DNA of 64,000 bases. Source: Stenotrophomonas sp. SAU14A_NAIMI4_8. Lineage in GTDB: Bacteria > Pseudomonadota > Gammaproteobacteria > Xanthomonadales > Xanthomonadaceae. The notes beneath the pieces were generated by a model. That model worked only from the letters and a program-made list of their open reading frames with translations, had not been told where the DNA came from and searched no databases. The translations under genes and the position numbers were made by a program. Positions 20,256-29,807 of the stretch are shown here, one piece after another (the first letter of the stretch is position 1; every line of letters begins with the position of its first letter). The stretch spans positions 484,820 through 548,819 of the forward strand of contig NZ_CP025999.1 in NCBI RefSeq assembly GCF_003086695.1, in the 5' to 3' direction.

Positions 20256-23240
20256 TCACCCCATACTCGCCGCACGCCCCCTCACCTCCTGCTGCATCCG
20301 CTCCTCCTGCGACTGCTGCTCAAGCTCACGACCCATCGCACGCTGCTGCGCTTCCTGGCTCACGCCTTCATACCGCTGCAGCGATTGCTCAACCGGCGTC
20401 TGCACGGCCTGTGCTGTGGGCATTGAGGAGCGCAGATGCGAGGGATCGTTCAGCTCGCCCTGCACCAGAAACACCGTCTGTCCCGCAGGGGTCTGCGCGG
20501 TCGCGTTGCTCAGCACTACGTGGTCCACGCGTGACAGGTCGCTGTCTTTGGCCAGCACCAGCAGGCTCGCGCTCATCCGTTCGCTGATCGTATCGAAGCT
20601 GCGCCCGTGCTTGGCATCCAGGGCAGCTACTCCATCGCGAATCTGTTCGTAGAGTGCGTAGTCGGGGTGGCCCGGCAGCAGCGGGCTGCCTGCGGTCTGG
20701 GGTTCCTCCGCGGGCTTGCTGGCATGGCCGTGCACTGCATGGGTGGGGCGTTCCTGTTCCTGCACCACAGCGGGAACGGTCGGGTGTTCGCGTTGCTGCC
20801 CATCCATCTGCGGCAGGGCAGGGGACGGGGACCCATGGGCCGATTGCATGCGCGCCATGTCCTCCACGGTGGTAGTGGAGGTCAGCTCCATGCGGTTGCC
20901 CGGGGCAGTGCCGAAGGAGGCGATGGCGCTGTCCGCGCTGGGCGCGTGCGTGCGCGGGTCGGGCATCAGTTCCAGCGTGATGTCGGTCTGCTTTCCAACG
21001 GCGGCCAGCTTCTGTTCCACCGCAGCGGTAGTGGCGGCAAGCTGCTCCTCGGTGCGCGGAATGCCGTGCTTTGCGTACAGCGTCTCCACCTGGCCGCGCA
21101 CGCCCTCAGGCGCGATGTGTACGGTGGCCTTGATCTGCTCGGCCATGCTGCCCATGTCTGCAATGCCGGCATTCTGGCTCTGCCAGGTGATCTCCAGCTC
21201 ATCGCCGATATTGCGATTGGCCTGGCTGTTGAAGCCCACGCCCTCGTGGACCCACTGGCCATCCGCATCACGGCTGTAGCTGCGGCCGTCGCTTGCACGC
21301 AGGGTATCGGCGCCGTCCTGCGCCTTGCGGATTGCCTGCGGAACGGACGGGTTCTGCGCGTCGCCGAAATCACTCCAGCGGCCCTGCTCGTGGGCCACCA
21401 TGTAGCGCGATGCCACCGACGCAGGGGTGTTGGCCGCGTTCTGCGCGATGACGGTGCGCGATTGCTCATCCAGGGCCGGTTCGCGTTCCGGCGGAACGGG
21501 CTCGCGCCGGGTGATGGGCGTGCGCCCGTCAACGACTTCCCGTATCTCCAGCTCCCATTGCCGCGAGACGGTATCGCGTACGAACTCCCTTCCGGTCTCG
21601 AAGGCGCTGGGGGGCGGCTCTTTCAAGCCACTGGCATTCAGTCGATAGGGATTCTGCGGCGGTGGCAGGTTGGCCAGGCCCAGCTCGTAAGAGGCGCGGG
21701 CGGCCTGCCAGTTCAACTGGCGCTCCAGCGTGCCGGTGGCCACATAGTCGGCTCTGAAGGTGACATCGGCGCCCTGCGCCGTCTGCACGGGCCGCACTTC
21801 CACGCCAGTCCCCAGGTCGGCGCTCTGCACCTGCTGTTGCTCGGCGCCGCGCAGCCAGCGGCCCTCCGGGTCTGCCGGGCTACGCGTCCAGGTGCGGTGC
21901 AACGGGTCCTGCTGGATATAGACCCGCTCGATGTCCTTCTGTGCGGCCCACTGTTCACCCAGATGGGCGCCAAGCGCGCCGCCAGCGATGCCCGCAACAA
22001 CAGCGCCGGGGCCCGACCACGAGCCGGATACGACCCCAATGCCCGCACCTGCGGCGAAGCCGCCCAGCGCACCCCCCAGGTTGCGGCCGACGAAGTGCGC
22101 CGAAGTGGAATCGGCACCTGCGGTGTTGCCTTGCGAGTTCAGTTCCACCCACTTGTGGCCGGAAGTGGCGAAGTCGTGCGCCATAAGGGCGACGCCCGCC
22201 ACGCCCAGCGCCTTCATGCCGGGGTTCACCCCGTGAGGTACTGCCTCGGCTATTGCCACGCCCGGAGGCCCGCGCGGCGCGCCCGGCTGCAGCGGCGAAT
22301 GCGGCAGTGGCTCGGGAAGATCGGCGAACAGACGCGGGCCTGTGGACAGCGCCGAGCGAGCAGCGACCCATTCCGCGCGGGTGGTGGACATCTCGTGCAG
22401 GCTTAGGGCGCTGTAGTCGTGCAGGGGCTTCTCGAAGAGGGTCTTGCCCATGGCGTCATAGCCATCGATGGGCTTCAGGTGCAGGCGTACCTGGGCCACG
22501 TCGACCGCTTGGCCAGTGTTGGTGGTGGCGTGCTGGGCCAGGGTGCGCTCTAGGGTCTGGTACTCGGCGGCTGACTGGCTGGCAAAGGTGAGCGGGTCGG
22601 GACCGAAGGCGCTTATCGGGTAGCCGTTGATGCGGAGCTGGGGGTGTTCGAGGGCGGTGGGCAGCTCGAACCTGGCGAAACCACGGTTGGAAGGTGCACC
22701 GTCCACAAAGGCGACCAGCGGTTTGCGCGTCGCGATGGCGTTCTCGAAGAATGTCGGGCTACCGGCGTTCCACATCACGTCGCGAAGCACGCCCGCATGG
22801 TCTTTGTCGTAAGGAATGATGCCCTTCGAGTCCATCACGTGCTTGAGTCCAGCTTCCATCACCTGAAGGTCGGGGATATGCGCGGGATCTTTGGCCAGTC
22901 CACTGATGAACTTCCCCCATGGTGTATCCCCAATTACTCCCGATCTGCCGTTGATCTGATCTCTGTACCCTTCCGCGTTGGTGAAATTGGAGGTGCCGGC
23001 GGTGTCCTGACCGGAGAACGCAAGGTAATCCGCCCCGTCTGGAAGCCGAGGAGGATGGGCCTGCATGCTGCCGGTCACATACTGTTCGAAGCTCACGTTG
23101 GCGGAAGGACCAGATCCGGGTGACTTCAGATAGGTGACGACATCGGAAACCTGCTGTGCCGTCAGGGGATATCCGCTCCCAACCTGGGTTGCGCCCCCAA
23201 GCGTGGTCTTCACAAAGTCATCGAAGATGAATCTGCTCAT
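20256..23240 (-). CDS. X-T4SS effector (X-Tfe) with C-terminal XVIPCD, locus A
   Basis: 994 residues. The last ~140 residues (about 857-994) are an XVIPCD, the VirD4-recognised signal of Xanthomonadaceae antibacterial T4SS effectors: PGHPDYALYEQI, HGRSFDTISERMSASLLVLAK, RVDHVVLSNATAQTPAGQTVF and a Gln-rich tail. The N-terminal ~300 residues, beginning SRFIFDDFVKTTL, are a toxin module I cannot assign. In the middle is a glycine-zipper hydrophobic stretch (GGALGGFAAGAGIGVVSGSW). The immunity-like gene lies 11 bp upstream. A 39-residue leftover of a related N-terminus is upstream at 24209-24328. The second half is more GC-rich than the first. Confidence 0.88.
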   Translation of the reverse strand: MSRFIFDDFVKTTLGGATQVGSGYPLTAQQVSDVVTYLKSPGSGPSANVSFEQYVTGSMQAHPPRLPDGADYLAFSGQDTAGTSNFTNAEGYRDQINGRSGVIGDTPWGKFISGLAKDPAHIPDLQVMEAGLKHVMDSKGIIPYDKDHAGVLRDVMWNAGSPTFFENAIATRKPLVAFVDGAPSNRGFARFELPTALEHPQLRINGYPISAFGPDPLTFASQSAAEYQTLERTLAQHATTNTGQAVDVAQVRLHLKPIDGYDAMGKTLFEKPLHDYSALSLHEMSTTRAEWVAARSALSTGPRLFADLPEPLPHSPLQPGAPRGPPGVAIAEAVPHGVNPGMKALGVAGVALMAHDFATSGHKWVELNSQGNTAGADSTSAHFVGRNLGGALGGFAAGAGIGVVSGSWSGPGAVVAGIAGGALGAHLGEQWAAQKDIERVYIQQDPLHRTWTRSPADPEGRWLRGAEQQQVQSADLGTGVEVRPVQTAQGADVTFRADYVATGTLERQLNWQAARASYELGLANLPPPQNPYRLNASGLKEPPPSAFETGREFVRDTVSRQWELEIREVVDGRTPITRREPVPPEREPALDEQSRTVIAQNAANTPASVASRYMVAHEQGRWSDFGDAQNPSVPQAIRKAQDGADTLRASDGRSYSRDADGQWVHEGVGFNSQANRNIGDELEITWQSQNAGIADMGSMAEQIKATVHIAPEGVRGQVETLYAKHGIPRTEEQLAATTAAVEQKLAAVGKQTDITLELMPDPRTHAPSADSAIASFGTAPGNRMELTSTTTVEDMARMQSAHGSPSPALPQMDGQQREHPTVPAVVQEQERPTHAVHGHASKPAEEPQTAGSPLLPGHPDYALYEQIRDGVAALDAKHGRSFDTISERMSASLLVLAKDSDLSRVDHVVLSNATAQTPAGQTVFLVQGELNDPSHLRSSMPTAQAVQTPVEQSLQRYEGVSQEAQQRAMGRELEQQSQEERMQQEVRGRAASMG

Positions 23241-23251
23241 GGCATACGACC

Positions 23252-23752
23252 TCAGCCGCCGGATACAGCGACGTCAACAATAGCCAGCACAATGGAACCG
23301 TCGGCCCACTTGGCGACATTTGCAGGCACCGGGACCTGCGATTCCATTAGCGCCTCTGCGTTGGTCACCGCGAGGTACCGTAGGACCTCATCATTGCCAG
23401 TACGACCGGCGAATGACATTGCGAACCCTTGTGCAAGGCCTTGGAGATAGGTGAAGTCGTCATCAACGCTACCCAACCTCTGCTTGTATCTCAGCATGGC
23501 GAGGATGACCTGAGGTTGCCTAAGGTCAAAGACGTAGGCGTGGACAGGGCGACCACCATCCTGAGTCATTTCGTCCCATCCATAGAAGCCTACGCCGCCT
23601 ACCCGCGTCTCTCCTCGATAGATGTCGAACTGATACTCGGTCCCGTGCCGGCCGTCTCCCAAGACAGTCGGTCCAATTCTTGGACGAGGGATCTCTGTTT
23701 CGCTGGCTGGATCGAGCGAAGAGTAGGGCTTGGCTTGAAAGTGGAAGGGCAT
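23252..23752 (-). CDS. Immunity-like protein next to effector A (paralogue 1)
   Basis: 166 residues, no signal peptide, so probably cytoplasmic. It ends 11 bp before the effector start, with the TGA embedded in the next ribosome binding region (TGAGG). It shares a plan with the proteins at 24340-24840 and 25051-25566: PRPRIGPT, a GTEYQFDIYR strand, GxGFYG, YVFDLRQPQVILAMLRYKQRLGSVDDDF, a QGLAQGF helix and a final DGSIVLAIV strand. Position and tandem duplication indicate an immunity protein for the effector downstream; the family is not recognised and the target is unknown. Confidence 0.7.
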   Translation of the reverse strand: MPFHFQAKPYSSLDPASETEIPRPRIGPTVLGDGRHGTEYQFDIYRGETRVGGVGFYGWDEMTQDGGRPVHAYVFDLRQPQVILAMLRYKQRLGSVDDDFTYLQGLAQGFAMSFAGRTGNDEVLRYLAVTNAEALMESQVPVPANVAKWADGSIVLAIVDVAVSGG

Positions 23753-24010
23753 CTCAATACCTGCATATCGTGGTGAGACTACTGGTGATGACCAGTCAAA
23801 TTGGCCAATCGGAGTTCACAAGAACAGGGAGGGCTTCACCATCGGTATCACACCGGTCGCCCACGCGAACGTTCAGTCAACGGTAGCAGCGTCGGCGGTC
23901 TCATGATGAAGTCCATAAGCAAGTCCCTTGCTTCACATGCACCAACTATATGAGGCGTTCCTGCTGCACTCCACACCCTGGCTCGCGGACGCACGGGATT
24001 GCTGCCTGCG

Positions 24011-24040
24011 TCACACATTCGGCAAGCCAATTGCGTCACC
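24011..24040. repeat. 30-bp motif, copy 1 (shared with 41698-41727)
   Basis: The 30 bp here (TCACACATTC, GGCAAGCCAA, TTGCGTCACC) match 41698-41727 with two mismatches. The last 15 bp also occur exactly at 18474-18488. Similarity fades gradually outside the core. Both full copies lie in the effector regions. The function is unknown; on the minus strand the core faintly resembles the D-arm of a tRNA but no tRNA can be folded. Confidence 0.6.
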
Positions 24041-24208
24041 CGCCCTGCCTCCAGTTGCCCGCAAGCCAACTGGATTCCAGATGGTGTCCTGGAGTGCTCC
24101 TGGGTCCCATACCCCACGCGGTGTAATGCTTCATGAGTCGAGGAAGCCGTGCAGCCTCCCTTTCACCTACTCCGAAACACTCGCCGCGCCATTGGGGCCA
24201 GAGCCAGG

Positions 24209-24328
24209 TCACTTCAGATAGTCGATCGCCTCGTCCATCTGCCGTGTACTGATAGCAGTGTCGTCGGCTACGTCCGTCGCTACAGAGAACGTTGTCCTGG
24301 CGTAGTCATCGAAGGTTGAGCTGGCCAT
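24209..24328 (-). pseudogene. 39-codon leftover of an effector N-terminus
   Basis: A short frame, ATG to TGA, encodes MASSTFDDYARTTF... ending DEAIDYLK. It aligns without gaps with the first 39 residues of effector A (SRFIFDDFVKTTL...VVTYLK): FDD, TT, AT and YLK are shared. It begins 11 bp after the stop of the second immunity-like gene, the same spacing as the intact immunity-effector pair, and has a GAGGAGG ribosome binding site. It is therefore the truncated 5' end of a displaced or deleted effector gene. Confidence 0.75.
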
Positions 24329-24339
24329 GAAGGTCCTCC

Positions 24340-24840
24340 TCAGACTTGGTGAGCGCGGATGAAGACGCTGGCGAGGATGATGGAGCCGTCATCGCAGATT
24401 GGAGTTCCCTCCGGAACCGGTACCCCAACGCGTGCCAGTGCGTCGGCGCGGGTGAAAGCTACAAAGCGCAGGTCCTGCGGGTTGCCGACCTCTACAGCGA
24501 ACGAATTCACAAGGCCCTGTGCAAGGCTCTGAATGAGCGCAAACGGCTCATCTAAATTGCCGAGCGAGTCCTTGAACTTGAGCATGTCATTGAGTACCCA
24601 ATCAGGGCCAAGGTCCAGTGTGTAACGGCGTTCGCGACCGCCGTTCGTGCTGATGAGTGCCTGCTTGCCAAAGAAGCCAATGGCCCACACAGTCTTGCTG
24701 TCGCGGTTAAACGTGTACTGGTATTCAATGCCTACGCTGCCATCCAGCTGAGCATCTGGAAGGATCCTGGGTCGCAGGATAGAGATTCCGCTCTGCTCAT
24801 CTACGGCAGACATGTCTGTAGGTTCGAAATCGAAGGGCAT
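24340..24840 (-). CDS. Immunity-like protein (paralogue 2), orphan
   Basis: 166 residues from MPFDFEPTDMS, chosen by alignment with the other two copies; an upstream extension to 24897 is not supported. Same plan as paralogue 1: LRPRILPDAQLDGSVGIEYQY, GFFGKQALIS, YTLDLGPDWVLNDMLKFKDS, IQSLAQGLVNSF and DGSIILASVF. No signal peptide. The effector it once served is reduced to the 39-codon stub downstream. Such orphan immunity genes can protect against effectors of other strains. Confidence 0.7.
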   Translation of the reverse strand: MPFDFEPTDMSAVDEQSGISILRPRILPDAQLDGSVGIEYQYTFNRDSKTVWAIGFFGKQALISTNGGRERRYTLDLGPDWVLNDMLKFKDSLGNLDEPFALIQSLAQGLVNSFAVEVGNPQDLRFVAFTRADALARVGVPVPEGTPICDDGSIILASVFIRAHQV

Positions 24841-25050
24841 GACAGTGTTTACCATTCCTGCTGCGCTATCGGGATCCGCACTTGGGAGGGGGGACAAAGG
24901 GGAGAGCGACTGAAAGGATGCACATGACGCTCGACCGCATCGATGCAGCCGGTACCTCGCTTCACCTGATGAGGCGATAGCGGACTGTCCTTCGCTCTGT
25001 TGGTCGCTCCACCCACGGTTGTGCGGAAAAGTAACTGAACACGCATCTGT

Positions 25051-25566
25051 TTACGGGTCCACCGCCTGCGATTGGCTGTCGGGAACGCATGCCTCTGCCA
25101 AGACAATCTCGCCATTCGCTGAGTATGGAATGTGCTGGGGCAGCGCAACTCCATGCTGACTGAGGGCGTTGAGAGAAGTCACAACCACATTTCTCTGTGG
25201 CTCGGTACTATCGGCGCTGCCTACAAATACAGCTACAAGACCCTCGGCAATGGCGGAAAGAAAGATGAAATCATCATCCGTGTTTCCAATCTTTCGCTTC
25301 AGTCTAAAAATCGAATCGAAGGCCGAATGGTGCGTGATCTCGAGCTTGTACAGCCACTCGCGGTGACCATTGATCACCAATGCAGTCTCGATTCCGAAGA
25401 TCCCTAAACCGCCCACTCGATCGCCATTGCGACGGAATGCGTACTGGAACTCGATGCCTGTTCCGCCTTCCGGCAGAGTTGCGGGTAGCATGCGAGGCTG
25501 CGGGATGGATACGCCGCTGCTGGCGTCAATCGCAGAACTACCGAGTGGCTTGAAGTCCATTGGCAT
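25051..25566 (-). CDS. Immunity-like protein (paralogue 3), orphan
   Basis: 171 residues from MPMDFKPLGSSA. Same family plan: IPQPRMLPATLPEGGTGIEF, GLGIFGIETALV, YKLEITHHSAFDSIFRLKRKIGNTDDDF (partly quoted) and a final NGEIVLAEAC strand. It is the most distal of the three tandem copies; the 210 bp between it and paralogue 2 hold no effector remnant that I can see. No signal peptide. Confidence 0.7.
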   Translation of the reverse strand: MPMDFKPLGSSAIDASSGVSIPQPRMLPATLPEGGTGIEFQYAFRRNGDRVGGLGIFGIETALVINGHREWLYKLEITHHSAFDSIFRLKRKIGNTDDDFIFLSAIAEGLVAVFVGSADSTEPQRNVVVTSLNALSQHGVALPQHIPYSANGEIVLAEACVPDSQSQAVDP

Positions 25567-25749
25567 AGTCGTTCCTACTCAACCCATTGGCCAGTGTGCT
25601 CTGATCGTACGCTCAGCGTCCACGTCTCTCCAAAGGCTTGCGTCCTGAAAGCAGAGCATCACGCGCCGCACATCCATCTCTACCCATCGGCAGCTGCTTG
25701 TCCGACTTCAGGTCTGCCAGCAATGGCTCGATTTCAGGTCGTACTTCCG

Positions 25750-26403
25750 TCACTGGTCAGCTCCTCCGAATCGCACTTCATAGACGCACTTCGTTGCTCC
25801 TGGGTTTGTCCCACTCGCGTAAGTGAGGAGGGTAGTGCTCAGCGTCTGTCTTCCCTCACCACCTGCACGCCAAAAGTTCCTGATACCGCCTCTTTGGAAT
25901 GGAGATTCCTCTCCCCCGGAGTACCCCAACCGTTCCAGCTCGCGCCCCGCTTTGTCTGCGTCCCAGTAGCAGACGCCGTCGGGCGATTCGGTGACAGATG
26001 GCTTCCCCGCCTGATAGAAGATGATCGAGTGCATGGGATAGTCATCCGGCGCTTCGACAGAGAAATAGGACGCGCTGTAGTTGTAGCCCTCCGCCACGCC
26101 AAGATTCCTTGCTCGCGTCTTGATGCTGTTTCCTTGGACGGGCAATAGAGTGAATCCAATTGCCTCGCCGAACTTCTCGGGACTGATGTCCGCGCGCGAC
26201 CTGAGTGAATCTGCGTAAGTGAGGATGCGCGCCTGCAGCTCGGCCATCGGAATGCTGGACGGCTGTGCTTCAGGTCCTGAGCTCCGCTCGCCGGCGCTGG
26301 ACGCACCAGGTGTTCGCGCGCAACCCACTCCGATCGCCAAGAGAGCCACAAGCCCACATGTGGCGGTTCGAGCGCCCAACGCCCGTAGAGAACTCCTGAT
26401 CAT
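25750..26403 (-). CDS. Hypothetical lipoprotein at the edge of the effector A locus
   Basis: 217 residues from MIRSSLRALGARTATC, with a signal peptide ending in the lipobox LLAIGVGC, so an outer- or inner-membrane lipoprotein. The mature part contains LQARILTYADSLRSRADIS, GEAIGFTLLPVQGNSI and a C-terminal TKCVYEVRFGG strand. Known X-T4SS immunity proteins against cell-wall effectors are often lipoproteins, and this gene heads the immunity array on the same strand, so an immunity role is possible but unproven. A start at 26415 is an alternative. Confidence 0.6.
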   Translation of the reverse strand: MIRSSLRALGARTATCGLVALLAIGVGCARTPGASSAGERSSGPEAQPSSIPMAELQARILTYADSLRSRADISPEKFGEAIGFTLLPVQGNSIKTRARNLGVAEGYNYSASYFSVEAPDDYPMHSIIFYQAGKPSVTESPDGVCYWDADKAGRELERLGYSGGEESPFQRGGIRNFWRAGGEGRQTLSTTLLTYASGTNPGATKCVYEVRFGGADQ

Positions 26404-26563
26404 CAGCACATCCATTGCAGCGGTCTGGCCACTATATGGCGTGCAGCGTGAGCAGCGCAGGCTTGCCATGATCAGAAGTGCTCTCGAGGTCACCGTTCCA
26501 TCAACGATTCGCTCACCTGAAGGGAGGTCGTCCCGCTCCGTGACGCTCCAGAAGCCGCCCACA

Positions 26564-27949
26564 TCACGCCCCCGCCGGCAGCGTAATCGACTTGATGTTG
26601 ACGAATTCCTTCAGCCCCTCCGGCCCATGCTCACGCCCGTAGCCCGATGCCTTCACCCCGCCGAAGGGCAGGGTGGGGCCGGCCACGTTGAAGCCGTTGA
26701 TGCAGACCATGCCGGTATCGAAGTACGTGGTGGCCAGCTCGCGCGCGCGCCTCACATCGCGGCTGAAGATACCGCCGCCCAGCCCGTAGCGGCTGTCGTT
26801 GGCAATGCGCATGGCGTCATCATCGTCCTTGGCCTTGATGATGGCCGCAGCTGGCCCAAACAGCTCGTCCTCATACGCCACCTGGCCCGGCGCCACATCG
26901 GCCAGCACCGTGGCCGGGTAGAACCAGCCGGTCTTGGCCGGCACTTCGCCACCCACCACCAGCCGCGCGCCCTGGGCAACGCTCTTGCTCACCTGCTCGT
27001 GCAGGGTGTCACGCTGGGCCTTGGACACCATCGGGCCGAGCTGGGTCTTGCCGTCGTTCGGGTCGCCCATGCGGATCTGCTCGAACTGCTTTGCGTATGC
27101 CTCAACAAACGCGTCGTAGTTCTTCTCGGTCACGATGAAGCGCTTGGCATTGACGCAGGTCTGGCCGTTGTTGAACAGGCGCGCCTTCACGCAGGTCTTT
27201 ACCGCCAGTTCCAGGTCGGCATCGTCCAGCACCAGATAGGCATCGTTGGAGCCGAGTTCGAGCACGGTCTTCTTCAGTGCCTTGCCGGCCTTTTCGGCCA
27301 CCGTGCGGCCGGCCTTTTCACTACCGGTAAGCGTGACCGCGCGCACAAGGTCGTGGTCGATGATGGCATCGGACTGGTCATGGCTGATCAGCAGCACGCC
27401 GAACAGCCCCTTGGGCAGGCCGGCCTCCTCGTACAGATCGCGCAGGAACAGGCCGCTGCCGGTGCAGCTTTCGGCATGCTTCAGCAGCACGCCGTTGCCG
27501 GCCATCAGGCTGGCGATGGAGTAGCGCACCGCCTGGTAGGCCGGGAAGTTCCACGGCTGGATGCCGTACACCACGCCGATGGGCGAATGGGTCACGATGC
27601 CCACGCCATTGGCCGAGGGGCGCTCCTCATCGGCCAGCACCGTCGGGCCCTGCTCGGCGGTGTACTTGCAGATGGCCACGCATAGGTCCACCTCGCTGCG
27701 GCTGTCACCGATCAGCTTGCCTACTTCGTTGGTCATCAGCTGGGCGAAGGCTTCCTTCTTCTCTTCCAGCTTGCGGGCAATGGCGGCCACCACCGCGGCG
27801 CGCTCTTCCAGGCTGCGCAGGCGCCACTGCAGGAAAGCCTCGTGGCACGCCTTTACGGTGTCCGCTGCCTGCGCGTCGGACATGTAGGCGTAGGTATCCA
27901 GCACCCCTTCGGTAAGCGGGTTAATGGTCGTGAGCTGTTGCTTGGTCAT
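26564..27949 (-). CDS. NAD(P)-dependent succinate-semialdehyde dehydrogenase family protein
   Basis: 461 residues, aldehyde dehydrogenase superfamily. The catalytic cysteine is in [11 protein letters not shown], the general-base glutamate in [13 protein letters not shown], and the cofactor-binding region contains [14 protein letters not shown] and [10 protein letters not shown]. The close variant with LELGSND and short C-terminus is typical of the Sad/YneI-like group oxidising succinate semialdehyde. The start was placed at [11 protein letters not shown]; a GTG four codons earlier is possible. Single gene, convergent with the immunity array's lipoprotein only in the sense of sharing the strand downstream. 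Confidence 0.88.
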   Translation of the reverse strand: MTKQQLTTINPLTEGVLDTYAYMSDAQAADTVKACHEAFLQWRLRSLEERAAVVAAIARKLEEKKEAFAQLMTNEVGKLIGDSRSEVDLCVAICKYTAEQGPTVLADEERPSANGVGIVTHSPIGVVYGIQPWNFPAYQAVRYSIASLMAGNGVLLKHAESCTGSGLFLRDLYEEAGLPKGLFGVLLISHDQSDAIIDHDLVRAVTLTGSEKAGRTVAEKAGKALKKTVLELGSNDAYLVLDDADLELAVKTCVKARLFNNGQTCVNAKRFIVTEKNYDAFVEAYAKQFEQIRMGDPNDGKTQLGPMVSKAQRDTLHEQVSKSVAQGARLVVGGEVPAKTGWFYPATVLADVAPGQVAYEDELFGPAAAIIKAKDDDDAMRIANDSRYGLGGGIFSRDVRRARELATTYFDTGMVCINGFNVAGPTLPFGGVKASGYGREHGPEGLKEFVNIKSITLPAGA

Positions 27950-27999
27950 GTTCAGGTCCACCTTGTCTTGGGGAAGGGAGGGCGAGGGTAGTAGCGGCG

Positions 28000-28761
28000 T
28001 CAGCCGTAGTGACGGCGATGGCGGTGCAGCGCACGCTGCAGGTTCTGCAGGGCCTTCAGCAGTTCGTCGCGCCAGCCATGGGTGGGCAGCTCGCGCACCG
28101 CCGAATGGGCGGCACAGACAAACGGGGTGCCGGCCCAGCGCTCGGCCAATGCGCGGGCCCAGCGATCAAACGCATCAGCGGCACCGGCTCGCGGCTGCAG
28201 CACACGCGGCAGCGTGGGGTGGAACTTCAGGCGCGACTGCGGCAGCCACCTGCCCAGCATGCCGGGCGCTGCCAACACGTTCAGCGTGTCATCCACATGG
28301 ACAATGCCGCTGTGGCGATGGCGGACCAGCACCGAACCGGCGTGCACGCTGTCATTGGCCGGCACCAGATCCAGTCCTGCGGGAATGGAGAAATCCAGGT
28401 CGTCGGCAAAGTCGGCCTGGGTGGCCACGTCCTCGATAACGTGCGGATCCCACGGCAGGTGCGGCGCCCGCTGCAGATGACGGCGGGTGCCGATCAGGCG
28501 GGCAGCGGGCAGCAGCCGGTGCAGCGGCTCGCAGTGCAGGGTATGGAACGGATGCACGTTGATGATCGCGTCCACCAATGTGCCGCCGGCGGTAAGGCCG
28601 AGCAGGGCCTGGCGCTGGGCGTCACTGGGGGTGTAGCTGTCCAGCACCACGAAGCGGCCATTGCTGCGGCGGAGTACGGAAAGCTGCGTACCTACGTCGA
28701 GCAGCCCGGCGACCTTGAAGGTGCCGCGCAGGTTCCAGAAATCGGGGGCGAGTTGCTGCAT
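28000..28761 (-). CDS. Metallo-hydrolase-like (MBL-fold-like) protein of unknown function
   Basis: 253 residues starting MQQLAPDFWNLRG. The order of elements resembles metallo-beta-lactamase-fold proteins of the DUF4336 kind: an N-terminal strand pair (LLDVGTQLSVLRR, FVVLDSYTP), IINVHPFHTLHCEPLHRL in place of HxHxxH, then SGIVHVDDTLNVL and CAAHSA near the C-terminus. The canonical HxHxDH motif is degenerate, so catalytic activity is uncertain. It lies 50 bp upstream of the aldehyde dehydrogenase on the same strand and could be co-transcribed. Confidence 0.6.
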   Translation of the reverse strand: MQQLAPDFWNLRGTFKVAGLLDVGTQLSVLRRSNGRFVVLDSYTPSDAQRQALLGLTAGGTLVDAIINVHPFHTLHCEPLHRLLPAARLIGTRRHLQRAPHLPWDPHVIEDVATQADFADDLDFSIPAGLDLVPANDSVHAGSVLVRHRHSGIVHVDDTLNVLAAPGMLGRWLPQSRLKFHPTLPRVLQPRAGAADAFDRWARALAERWAGTPFVCAAHSAVRELPTHGWRDELLKALQNLQRALHRHRRHYG

Positions 28762-28990
28762 CACGATCAGATGGCGAGGCTTTGGGTGCCGTCGCTGGGG
28801 TCTGCTTGGGGGTGTGACTGATCGTGCGCAGGCCGCGATTCCAGCGGCGTGAAAGCGGGTGATGGGGATGTCAGGGGTGGGAGGGGAGCTTTGCGGGCGC
28901 CGCTCCGTCAGCAGCGCGTCTTCAGGGCTGACGCCGGGTAACGATGACCGGAGTGGCCGGGCGGCTCGGCGCTCAACTTTCAGGTCCAGT

Positions 28991-29602
28991 TTAGAGATTG
29001 CGTGACCTGCCGTGGTTGGGCTCAATGTCGACCTGGAGCCCCATGGTGCGCGCCAGCTGCCTCACCTGCGGGTCCAGGCTTCTGGCCATCTCCGCATCGC
29101 CCTCGATCATGATCAGCACGCGGTTTTCGCCCGGAAAGCCCGAGATGCCTGTCAACCCTGGAATCGAGCTGAAGATCAGCGGGTTGTTCCGTTCGAGTAT
29201 CCGATCGAACTCCGCTTCCGTGTGCACGTTCCCGGTCTCGAACACCACGCGCGTGCTTCCGCTTCCGGTCTTCACTACCCGGTTGGGCACCGGCTCGGTT
29301 CCGGTCAGTTCCACGAAGATGTGCTGATCGGGTGCATGCCGCAATGAAAGGGAGGACAGGCGGTCCGCGAACTCGCTTCTGAGCGCTTCGAACGTGGGAT
29401 TGAGTTCGCCCTGGATGGCGAGCCGTGTGATGGCGTCATCGATCGAAACGCTGGGGTTTTCAGTGATGTAGTTGCGGGTAACGATTTCCATTTCCGCGTC
29501 CAAATCTGCAGCGGCAGCGGCAGCGGCGGCGGAGGTCTGGGCATGGGTTGTTCCGCAGAACAGCGCGAGGGCAGCGGCCCATATCAGTTGTCTTCCTTGC
29601 AT
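28991..29602 (-). CDS. Hypothetical secreted protein
   Basis: 203 residues with a signal peptide (MQGRQLIWAAALALFCGTTHA) and an Ala-rich stretch after cleavage. The mature part (SIDDAITRLAIQGELNPTF, FVELTGTEPVPNRVV, GFPGENRVLIMIEGD) looks like the N-terminal region of larger secreted proteins, perhaps a propeptide-like domain, so the gene may be a truncated form. The 5' end of this same gene, on the same strand, is duplicated at about 34675-34735, inside the intergenic repeat B. Confidence 0.6.
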   Translation of the reverse strand: MQGRQLIWAAALALFCGTTHAQTSAAAAAAAADLDAEMEIVTRNYITENPSVSIDDAITRLAIQGELNPTFEALRSEFADRLSSLSLRHAPDQHIFVELTGTEPVPNRVVKTGSGSTRVVFETGNVHTEAEFDRILERNNPLIFSSIPGLTGISGFPGENRVLIMIEGDAEMARSLDPQVRQLARTMGLQVDIEPNHGRSRNL

Positions 29603-29710
29603 GTTGAACTCCTTGAGATTCCTGGCCGTTGCAGGGGGCTATGGCCACATCCGCAAGGCCAGAGTACCTTCCGGCGCCGGACAGGGTTGTGTTCGAGTTC
29701 TCAGGCCGGT
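29549..29710. repeat. Intergenic repeat, copy A
   Basis: Matches 34675-34850 (copy B) over the start of the secreted-protein gene and the following intergenic DNA (GTCTTCCTTGCATGTTGAAC, GGGGGCTATGG, GAGTTCTCAG). Just beyond it, about 29690-29790, a frame reads LLEQGELFDMNTSS, reminiscent of the effector B stubs but too short to be sure. It precedes the first DUF1629 immunity gene. Confidence 0.65.
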
Positions 29711-29807
29711 TACTTGAACAGGGGGAGCTGTTCGATATGAATACCTCTTCCAGCAACTTCCAGCTGCAATTAGGCTGGAAGCCGGTATTCAGGGGAAGAT
29801 GAGAAGT

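Noticed and set aside
20607..22406. 599-codon plus-strand frame
   Set aside because: Antisense to effector A, whose XVIPCD and paralogy are clear.
23971..24060. tRNA gene on the minus strand
   Set aside because: A translated GSNPVRP string and a D-arm-like GCAATTGGCTTGC suggested a tRNA, but only about 12 bases lie between D-arm and T-arm and the T-loop is not TTCGAAT-like.
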